From Bugulina stolonifera (Eukaryota > Bryozoa > Gymnolaemata > Cheilostomatida > Bugulidae), in contig OW285187.1 in NCBI GenBank assembly GCA_935421135.1, forward strand, positions 8,370,001 through 8,434,000: a DNA stretch of 64,000 nt, read 5' to 3'. Shown piece by piece: positions 45,428 to 57,400 of the stretch. Below the pieces are notes generated by a model. That model searched no databases. It was not told where the DNA came from and saw only the letters and a program-made list of their open reading frames with translations. A program made the translations under genes and the position numbers. How positions within the stretch are numbered: position 1 is the first letter of the stretch; every line of letters begins with the position of its first letter.

Positions 45428-48400
45428 GTAAGTTTTTATCATAGATGATTTCACTGCTATTTAATTAGATCCAGAGATGGTTTGAAAACATCACCTAGAA
45501 ACCGTCGTCACTAAACATCCAGTTGGAAACTGTCATCTACACATAGTTCTCTTTCCATTCGACTGCTACTATTCGACTAGCGGCAGCTATTCATAGCAAG
45601 CTATCATCTCTTTACTACCACCTGGCTTCTTTTCCTATATTTCCAACTGAACCGTTCTGTTCTGTGTAGAGAGCCTCAGCATCTCAGTATCTTGTTTGGT
45701 CATATGGTAGATAGATTGCTAGTGAAGGGTGCATATCATATATGGTGATTTGCCATGGCAATAGGTTGTATACAAATACTTCAACAGTGTTTCTGGGCAA
45801 ACTTTCAAGTATCTGACATGTTTTAGTTGTGAAACAATTGTATTGTTGTCTTGTATATTGTTTACTGTAATTACACCCAACTTTGTGGCTACTGACTACA
45901 CCCAGCTACAACATCCACTCTCAAAGTTCACTGATCAGGGTTTCTGGTGTTATGGTATTCTATGAGGTTGTTTAGTAGAATTTTTTCTTTACTGCTGGTA
46001 GATACCAAAGACCACAGTTATTCTCTCCTTGACTTTTACCAGTCACTGCTTGGATTATAGTGTTATATTTTGGTTATGCAATGTTACTTTTTGCCTCCTA
46101 TGGTATAGGTGTGTGCGTTATACGTTATATATGAGTTGGTATACGTGAGTTGTGGACGTGAGGCCAGGGTAGAAGTTCTGTTCTGGTGCCCAACTAATCT
46201 GTACTAATACCTAATCGCTGTCATATCGCAATATGAGCTCAAAACCATAAGACTCTTTGCAGGAAACCAAGGGCCTACACAGTATTTAGTCACATCTGAC
46301 CTAAAAGATGGTCATCATGTAGCCTACAGCATAGTATACTAGTTTGTTGTTACTCACAGCTCAATTTCTGGGTACTGTCACTAAAATATGTTCCCAGGAA
46401 AGAGAGCGCATGTCTAGTGTTATGTACATGAGACGATGGAGAGAGGTCTGTATCCAGATACCACCAAACTGGATGATTATAATTATTTCATCAGAGGAAA
46501 CCCTTGTCACTCTAACCTGTGCCTATATCTAGCTTCTACCTTTCCATCCAGCATAATAATTAATCTTATTGTAATTGATGGCTGGTGAAATCACCACTAC
46601 TTATATAGCAAGTAGGAGCAATAATAATAGATGGAATAAATATACAATTAATCATTGAAGATGCTTTACCAGAGGTACAATAGCTGCTGGAGGGCTGTGG
46701 CCATTCAGGTTTGCCAATTTCTCTCTAATGAAAGGGGAATCACTTTCATAACATTCAAACCCTTGTGTGTTTTTCATGATATTTCTTGGATGAATCTATA
46801 GAGAATTGGCCAAGATTTTGTTATTGCTAGCCATTATTTTGTTGATAAGGTCAAGAAAATTAGCTGGTAGGAAGGAATGTATAAGACATTCTAATAGATA
46901 CCCTCATTTCCAGCTAATTGTTGGTGCATTGTGAAGTTGTTTCCCTTGTTTTATTGATGGGAGTTGACCAGACTACTCAAGACTATTTTAGACTGGATCT
47001 CTAGGAGTGGCTGAGTTGTGGCTTAACCAGGCTACACTTGAGCAGAGTTTGGGGATGTCAGCATATATGCTGTGGCTTAGTCAGCACTTGCTGACATCTA
47101 TATTTATGGCAGCAGATTAGATTTTATAGATTTATTGGTGTTGTGGGTCAGACGAACATGTTTTCTGTTCTCAGATGTTGTAGATGTGTATAATACCAAC
47201 AATGATATCATAACATCACATACATCACTAGAGCAGCAGCCGGTGTCTGAAATACAGGCACTGTATAACATTGTTATCATGTCTTCACATCTTTGTCCTT
47301 GTGCTAGTGTGCTAGTTAGGCTCCTGATCATCACAGGATTGTCTGACTCCATTGTGTTCCTGTCTAGTATAGTTATTGTACTGTTGAGTCCAACTTATGA
47401 AGCTCAACTTTAATCTGATGTAATCCTACCTCCAGACAGCAAAGGTTTCTAATTATCATTGATTACTAGTGGATTATCTCTCACACAATGTTTCTTTAAA
47501 CTCTAGGCATGTTTAATAAGAAAATTAACTATTTAAAAATTCCATTCACTCTTATTGACTGATCACCATGCAAACTAATAGTATACAGTTATACAGGCTT
47601 TTATTTATTGCACAGAAGTGTAAATTTATTGGAGTTATAAATACATAATAAAGTCCATTGTATCTGCTATTGGTCTGAGCATTACATAATATACTTCCTG
47701 TGGGCTGTTATTGTTACACAATAAGCTATGAGTAGTTTGTAAATAGTACTTATAATGTCTTGGTCAACATCAGGAGTTATCTACTCTCTTACATATGCTG
47801 TAGTTCTACATTATACTCTAGTATAATAGCATGGTTTATCACTCTTGTACTACTAAATGTTAGCTGGTGATTATAGTGGCATAGATTGCAATGTCAGCCA
47901 GTAGATTATAATGTCAGCAGCAGCATATAAACATGACACTCAGTATTAGATCTCTATCTGTTTTTCTTACTTCTGTCAAATCTCAAATTCCATGACATCC
48001 TATCAGTCAATTCAATTTAGTATATCTAGGGTTGATGCAACTAGATACCCCAAATCATAACTCTAGTCAAACCTTGTTAGTAATGTCTTTCAGTTCTTCT
48101 GATAGTGTAACTGATATACTAGTAGTTATAGTAGTAGTAAATACTATTACTAAGAACCTTACAAGTGAGCAAGTTCTGTAACAGAAATACATTTACTAAG
48201 CCCATCTAAAGAATGGTTAATGTACATTAACTTGTAGTATAATGACCTCTAGGATAAGATAGGATATTTGTGGAGTAAATGTCATTGGTAAACTGGCAAT
48301 GTGTATTTAGGACATGATAGACAGTATAGTGGCAGGTCATAATATATAATAGGTCAATGTGTAATGAATGTTCACCGACGTAGGTGATGTTAATTTTGTT

Positions 48401-51400
48401 TTTATCATGTTTTTATCATGTAGTCTAGGCTAGTTTTTACGTCAGGAGCTATTGTATTTATTCTTACTCAACATAATATTTGTTGTCTGATGGAGGTAGT
48501 AAAATAATATGACTATCTAATACTATATCACAGTTGAATATGAAACTGAGAGTGTGTTTACATGGTCCACCATATCTGAGGGACATGGAGTGCTTATCAA
48601 ACATGGTCAATGATAGCAGAGCAAACAACACACATCAGAGATTTATTAATCTGTTTATCTTGTGTACACTTGTATGTTAAAAGATATACTGATATAGTCC
48701 TACACTAACCCCCCCCCCCCACAACCCCAAGGCAGCTGCCGTCCTAGACCGAGGTCTCGAACCAGCTTATGACTATGGCAGTGTTGACCTTACAATCAAA
48801 GTTTCACCCTGTGCCTGATAAGGATTAAGTTTACAAATAAGTTTTACAAGTTTAACTTGTAAATAATTGGATGCATACACACACATAAGGAACCAGGGTC
48901 TTACAATTAAATTTCTCTAATTTTGTTCACACCCGAAGTCTGATTCATACTTTTTCCGTTTGTGTGATGTGATTGGATGAGATTTTGTATCTAAGCGATG
49001 TGATTGGATGAGCTGCCTTGTGGCCCCCACGCAGAGTGTCGGCATCTTTAAGTGTTATCCGCCACTTCAACTCGATTCTTCTTCAATATCATTCCCATTT
49101 GTAGTTGCTTAGGAGGGCTAGCTGGTTCATTTCAACTGTAGACACTAATATATTCAGTATCATGTTACCAGCATTGATATCCATGACACTACACTGGACA
49201 TAGTATATACTTGCACTGTGCACAAGTTGAGATATCAAGTGTTTGCTTAGTGCAACTGTATCGTTCTGACAGTGTTCTCTGCTTCCCTTTCATCTTAGAT
49301 TGTGTATTATCTTAATACTGAAATATTGTAGCAGGCAAACAACTGTTTATAATTATTGTCAACAAAGTATCCCATTACTACGGCTTCTGTCAAATTTAAG
49401 AGGTAGCGTTTCTTTTGTAACTTTTGACTTCACTATCTGATTGAACGGACAACTCCAGTGTATTGTTTGTTTCACCTGTTTCATCAGTCACTATTGAGTT
49501 AGTCTGGATTCTACGCATCGCACAGATCTATTTTAGTTGCTCATAGCCTTTCAACCTTTTGGTTTTCCTAACAATCTTGTTTGCATGGGAACACAGGTTA
49601 ATAGTGAGTAAGGATATAGTTTTAGCATGAGTTGGCAGTGGTTATATAGGTGAGAGCTGATCTATGAGAAAGTATTGTGGCCTCACGACTCGTCCAGGAA
49701 GTGTTAGTCAGTAATGTTACTATAGTTGACTCTTTCTGACTCAGCCTCTCTCTATTCTCAGAGTTGGTGACTCGATAACCTCTATCCCACAATTCTTATC
49801 ACCATGAGGACAGGACAGAAGTTTCATTCATATGGATATTACACAACCGGTTCTGATTCTTCCCTCTTCAGGGCAACGACTAATCTTCCATTATTATAAG
49901 CCACTCGACTGCAGCCTCAAAGAGCCATGAATATATCTTAGTTAGTCTGGCTGTCTTAAATTAGTGCTGAGTGGCAGTCTGACAGCATGTTGGGATTCAT
50001 TCTATCTACTCCCCATTGTCTGCTAAACTAACAGTGTATGTGTAATATGCTCATAATAAGGCTCCTGAGGTGTGTGTATTTGTATGTTTATACTGTTGAT
50101 TTATCACAATCATCGACTCCCATTGGGCTGAAAGCAGAAATTAATTGAATAAAATAAATAATATAATGAGATCAGGTACAATCAGTCGACTGGCATCTCA
50201 TTCACTTTCAACTTTATTAATTAGCTCTGCAATATGGTGCGTCTGCTTTACTTTGAGAAGTTGTTCCCTCTCGGCGACTGAATGTATGGGTTGATTCGAA
50301 GTTATCCTCTCTTTGCAAATTGTTGTATTTACCCAAATTGGGAGTTGTATCTACTTTGCCGCTTTACAATACAATGGGTAGTTTGTTTCCAGGTGTACAC
50401 AACCTATTACTGTAAGCTCACTGTTGGTGGCTAATAATAATTGTTATTGAATTTAAGTGCATCAATTGATCTCAATGCGATTAGGTCAACCACTGAATTA
50501 AATTTAAAAGAATTAGAGAAGGGTAGCATTCATTAATACCTCTAAATAGTAAGTAGTAATTGTGCACTAAATTAAGAGTTGATAATTAGTGTGGTCTCTT
50601 ATTAGGGTAGAGAGTGCAGGAAATTCTAGAGAAATACTTAGGCATGCAAATATGAAGAAAAGTGTCACCTCCAATTAATAGGCTAGTATAAGCACAGTTT
50701 GAATCTTAGTACCTATCAGGCGGATTTCTGATGCTTTGGAAAAGTTTCACTTGAAAACTGACCATTTCGAAACCCCCAAAGCCTCAAATTCTGAATCATC
50801 TATGGACTGCTAGTTACAGACTTTCGTCTAGGCAAGAGAAGGTGAATTAAATTGTAATGGTAAAGACGCCATGAAAATCTAGTGTTCATGTAGTTCGCCA
50901 GTGGATGTAGAATAGTGGAGTTGAGTTTGTAATATAATTTGCTCCGATCCGCTGGAGGGAAGAGAGAAAAGCAACATTACCCTAAGGCCTTTTGTATTAG
51001 CTGTTTGAGAGCACTGAATACTTCAAACTTTGCCAGCCAGTCACCTATACACACTGATTGTATTAGCTGACAAGATAATTATTATGATGAAATTGTATTC
51101 TGTGTTAGAATGATTGATCTATTGTACAATATAATTTAATGAAAGCTTTCTTTTCAATCCAAATAGATTGAACTACCCATGTTTAGTTATTTGAAGTGGT
51201 TGGTTGGAGTTTGCTTGGTCTTTTCTTATTTTAATGTAGGTCATAGCAATTCTGTGCCTCTAAGCTGAATTAGTGCCAAGTCACGTGACTGGTAACCCGC
51301 GAATAGCTGTCAAGGGGCTTGATATACTATAGTTTCTGTTTGCTCAGTATATGAGATATAGTGCCAGCTGAAGCGTGTATTGTTACAACTTATTTGTATA

Positions 51401-54400
51401 GGCAAGGGTTTCTACAGCTATTAGTCTACTATCAGAATTGGGTTTATTTGGACGGACATTTCTAGCCTGCTAGTTTTACATGTTTGATTATACAACGTCT
51501 TGACACGGCTTGGCACGGATTTACTTTACATCTATGTGTGTTACACAGTAGAGTCTGCGGATTAAAGACTATTTTGAATACTATTGTATTACTTGGAAAT
51601 TAAATATATTCTTCTTTTCAACTTCAAGTGATTACAACTGACTTGCTTTACACTAACTGCTGTTCGTCTGCAGCAATGTCGTTATGATCTGTATCGGTGC
51701 TAAGGAATAGCATACACTTACTGGTGTGCTGTGTGCTGACTTTAAAGGATATTACACTACTCGGTATACAGACGCATTAACAACTATGTTTACAAGGATA
51801 TACAACACAGTTAGTAGGACATTTCTATGGTGCCCTGTCGTCTTTCTTATTGGTATCGTGTTGGGAGGTTTACATGGTGAGATTTTACATTTCAATATTC
51901 CATCTGCTCCTCTCTCTGTTGTTATTCCAATTCTGAAATTTATTCCTCTTGGCATCATTTCAAGTATGTGTAAAACTATTTTATTGCACTATCACCATTG
52001 ATAAATTACTGTAAATTGTTACAGCTCATATTATATAGGCTATATCATTTCACATTCTTAATTTGAAACAAAATGGAATACTTTTGTGGTTTTTGTAATG
52101 CAAATATGGTTGACACGTCTGCAACTTCAACTTTGATGAAAAGCTGTCAAATAAATGGGCACCTGTGGATTCCTAAAGTACAATGTTCATTGACTTCAGC
52201 TAGTATTGTAGGCTTTATTCAGACAAAGTAAACTCAGTGATGAACTGACTATTCAATTTGCATACCTAGCCACAGTTTATGGATTTGGGTATAACATCAT
52301 CTAGGTACTTCAACCACATAGGCATACTCCTTGCCAGTATAATTATATATAGGCCTACCACTGCAGCTGTGCTACATTGTCTTGTCCCATTCCTTACTAC
52401 TCACTTCTACACTCTAATACAAAGTTTATCAAAGATAATAACTAGCCGTTTAATTAACTAGTGTCTCAAGATGTTATGATATTACAGGAAACAAATCGAA
52501 TGCTGATTGTGAAAAGTGGAAATAGCCTTCATTTGGGTTGAAATTAAATAGAACTGATAGATGTAGTCATTACTGGCCTTAGACTGTGATTCTAGTAACT
52601 ATCAAGTTAATAATTATATTGATATTATCAACATAAATAATCCTCTCTTTATCTATTCTATGGACAGTGTGACTTGACTATCATATCATTATTATCATTG
52701 AGGGGGGAGTATTGGAGATATATTCCCCTCTACCTATCATATCTTTTCTCATATCTAGAAACTAGCTGATAATGCAGTGTCCAAGTAGGCTACATACAGC
52801 ACACAGTTCATCTATACTATTACTCACCTGTATGTCATATTATTATGTCTTCAACTATTTCCTTCTACTATTTTTCTGACACCATGTTGATATGATCAGT
52901 AACATCTACCCCACGTATGCTATGTTAGGAAACACTATTGCCCTTCCACTATCCTTCCTTCTCTTGCAGATTTATATTTATTACACTGTATATTGAATTT
53001 TAGAATCTGATGCTATGGTTTTTAATGTGGGCCATGAATCGAAACACTACCTACGGATTTTACATGTAGAAGATGGATATATTCTTGTTGGCGCGAGGTA
53101 AGATACAGTTCACAGTGAAGCCTGACTTAGAATGCTTCAGAATCTCGTATCTATTTATTTAAAGATAACTTTGATGGTTTCATGGAAATGGCCATAATGA
53201 ATTACAATAGAGACTTATCCAGTATTAAATTTGTGTTCACTTGGCTGAACATAAAATGGGATAAGCTAACAATGTAAATGGTTGAGAGCTCATTGAAATA
53301 GGAGCAACAGGTAGCTGCAGGTAGCTGCAGGTGGCAGCACCTAGTGTGTATTTAATGAGGTGCTCACTCTCTCATAAACTGACACTGGTTCACCTGTGCA
53401 TGTTTTCATGCTGAAGAGTAATTAAACTAGCTGAATCCCATACTTACACTCATATAACTACATATATAGCCTCAGGCCCCGCTCTCTCCCCCTTCACTAG
53501 GATCTATTGTTACAATAGATTTCAGTCTGTGATTAAACCACTGTCTCTTTCAAGTGTCAATTGTCACTTAGTCCACCTGTAAAATAATTGTCAAATATTA
53601 CTTTGTCTATTTGTCAAATTTCAAAGTTTGATCTGAAATTTCCTTTGGCATAGCAGACATACTGTTACTCTTTCAAATACTTTTGTCTTTGATGAAGGTT
53701 TTTGATTTCAGCTTCTTTGAAATTTCCCAACTTTGTTCTTAGATATGCTTTCTTCATGTTATATCTATTTATAATGTAAATGTTTCAGAGATGCTCTCTA
53801 CAATGTGAGTACAGAAACGATGCAAGTAGTTACAAAGTACCCATGGGTGCCATTCCAAGAGGAAATACAGTATTGTGAAAGAGATAGCCAGAGATTTGGA
53901 GGCGACTGCAGTAGCTATGTCAGATCTGCCGTCAAGAGAGGCAATTCCCTTTTCCACGTCTGCGCTAGCAGTTCTAAAAAACCTCAATGTAGAGAACTCA
54001 GGAATGTTGGTGTGAGTTCTGGTCGTGTAATCCATATATTGTAGTAGCTGAATTATATTATCCATTGTAAATGGTGTGTTATGAGAATATGTTAGTGCTG
54101 GGCGGTGTTTCGGTGTCATTCAGTTTTTTCGGTTTTTTTTCATTCGGTTCAAAAACCGCCAAAATTTAAAATGTGAACCGACACCGAATGCGGCGGTGCG
54201 GTTTTATTCGGTTTTAAAAGTCAAACCGCGCCTGGCCTCTTAGCGCACCCACTTTCAATAATGGCTGGCGTTGAAAATACGTGAATTCATGTTATGCTTC
54301 TTTCAATCCTTATAATTCGATGCCATCGTTGGAATTTAGACTTAGCTGCAGCCATAATATTATCACCCAGTGGTTATTTATTGTAGTTTCACTCCTTTAT

Positions 54401-57400
54401 AGCAGTTACGATTGCATATTATTATAAATAATAAATATTTAATAATTGTAAAGTATTAAACTAAATGAAAATGGCTGCCATTTTAGTGCTTCTTTTAATC
54501 CTTATAATTCGATGCCATCCTTGGAATACAGACTTAGCTGCAGCCATCAATGTCACCCAGTAAGGGTTCACTGTAGTTTTCATTTGATTCTAGTAGTCAA
54601 ACTTGCATATTGTTATAAATAATTAATATTTAATTATTGCAAATTATTGAACAAAATAAAAATGGCGGCCATTTCCGGTAATGGCTGAAACGCCGAACAC
54701 GTGAATTTATGTTATGCACCTTTCAATCTTTATAATTCGATGTCATCCTTTGAATAAATACTTAGCTACTGCCATCATTGTCACCCAGAGATGATTTACT
54801 TTAGTTTCACTGAATTCCAGTTGTTATACTTCCATATTATTATAGATGATTGGCATTTAATAATTGCAATTTATTAGAGTAAATTTAAAATGGCCGCCAT
54901 TACAGCTTAAAAGCAGGGTGTGACAACTCCAATATTGAGTATTTAATTTCCGGTTCGGTTCGGTGTTTTTTCATGAATAAAAAAAACTGAATTAAACCGA
55001 GGGTGAGAAGACAACTTCGGTTTCATTCAGTTTTTTAGAAAAATCAGCAAAAAAACTGAATGCACATGCAAATCAAAACCGCCCAGCACTAGAATATGTT
55101 ATAAAATAATGTGGAAATGTACAATAAACTGTTTGTGAATGCAGGGTGTGTGGACATTAACTAACACCCAAGTGGACAATGAGTTGATACAGTCACTGTC
55201 GCCGCTGCTGCCGTGGAGTGAAATGGTCACTCTACAGACCAAGGACACCAATACCATGTATGTGGCCAGTCATATTCTCAAGTCTGGGTCCGTCTGGCAG
55301 CCATATTTCTTTCGAGCAAACTCTAAAGACATCAACGGGGTGGAAGTAGGGGGATTAAAGACTGTTTTCAGTGAACAACTATTCAAAATTGGTGAGTAAA
55401 TGGTAGTAATAATGTCTAATGAAGCATTACATTGTTATTAGTAATTATATTATTTTTAATTTAGTAGTGTGATGTCATGAGTATGATGTCATATATTGTA
55501 TCATTACCAACTGTTTCACTGTTATAAATAGTAGCATACAGCTAGACTGAGTTCCTACTATTTACAGATTACTATAGTGAGAGGGCCACAGAGTTTACCA
55601 GCCTGTTTGAGACTGATGACTATGTATATCTAACCTACACTGAACCCGCAATAGAGACCATATACAGCGTCAGCTCAGAGTCTACAGTATACTCGAGGAT
55701 AGCTAGAGTATGTAAGAATGACAGGGGACGTGGAGAGGACAAAGAAAACCTCATTTCTAGGTTTCTCTTTGCTACTTTATTCAAGACTCGACTAATGTGT
55801 GGTGATGCAGGTATTCAGCTAACCAAAACCTCTGGACATTACTTAGAGAGGAAGTTCAATGGATATTATGGATCATACGTTAATGAAATCGGTAAGGAAG
55901 TAAGCAGTGGGCCTTGCACTTATTCTAAATAACTGCTTTACTAACTGTTTCAATTCATCTGAAAGGAATTCACTTTGTTTTTATGGATGTTATCAATTAT
56001 GTAACGTAATATCCCATTTTATGTAAGCACATGTGATATGAATTTCTTTGCAATGTCGAACTCATCGATCTGTTTTTCCATGTAGTTGATTCGTCTGCCC
56101 CTCATTTGTCCTCGGTAACTGGAGCTGACGGTGAAGAGATCATACTAGCTATATTCAACTCTCCAAGGTAAATATTTAATACATTTGTATCACCTTTTCA
56201 TAACCTTTCTTTTCTAAGTGATTCACACCCTACACATGTGCTGCATTGATATGATATACCCGCAGGTAGATTTCTATTTGACAGACTATACACAGAGGAG
56301 GTCAGAGCTAAATAGTATTGTGTGCGCAGTATGAGATTAGCTTTATCACATTTCAATGTTAAAGTAAACTCTAATTTAAAGTTTAAAGGTGAACTGATTA
56401 CGATATGTTGACTAACAAATCATTACTAAACTCAACACTTAGTTTACTCTGTGATACTATCAACCAAACATCATTTACTCTCTTCATATGTTTACCTTCT
56501 CAGACTACTAATTATGTGTTTTATACGTATCTCCGTCTGCTTTTAGAAACTCTTCCAGAACCTCCGCTATCTGTGCTTACAAAGTCTCGGATTTAAACAG
56601 AGTGTTTGACACTAGCGATCAAATTGAGTTTGATAACCAACAGATTCCACGAGTGAAGAAAACTTCCCGCCCAGCCGCCCAGGTAAAATGGAATATCTGA
56701 GTAGTATAATGTTTATTGGTTTACGAGTTTCACATTTCTTCCTAGGCACTATGTTGTGAATATAGAAATTGGTCAATTATAAATAAGGGTAATAAAACAA
56801 ACACCCCCTGCGAAAGAGCGGCAAAATAAATAGCAACTATGTGTGAACTTAGAGTAAATGGTGTGAACAAGCACATTAGCATGTTTACTCTTTTCAAGCT
56901 TCCAACTTTTGTTAACTACCATTGTACTGCAGTATTATAACTTCTTTACTTTTTTAAAGCAGCCCGTTGCTAAATAAGTGGGTGATTTGATTTCTATCAA
57001 CATGCTTTGTGTACATTGTTGTCCAATCTTTACTAATGATAACACACATTTCATATCACCTGTGTAAATATTTCCCTAATATACACAACGTACTGGATCA
57101 TGGGTTCCTAAGCCAGTAGTTGGTAGTACTTGAAGGGATTCAACATTTCAACTGATCAGCCAATAATATGCTATAATAGGAAGATGATAGTTGACACTCA
57201 GCTAACTAAATAGCACTTTGTACTATAAATATTATGATATCCGTTTCTGTATTATCTCTCATGTGTTTAAACATCTGGTTGAAGCTTTTCAAATCTTTAG
57301 CCTAGTATTTAAATATTATGATATGATACAGATGTTCAGCTAAAATGTTTTTATTTTAGTGTTATGAAGATAGTAGAAATCAGACAAGTGAGACGAAACC

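Noticed and set aside
47104..47413. A 92-residue plus frame and an 82-residue minus frame overlapping each other
   Set aside because: No recognisable domain; the frames overlap in a long intron without consistent splice sites.
48711..48790. Possible second SINE type near 48750 (B-box-like GGTTCGAGACC on the minus strand)
   Set aside because: No A box at the expected distance and no second copy in the window.
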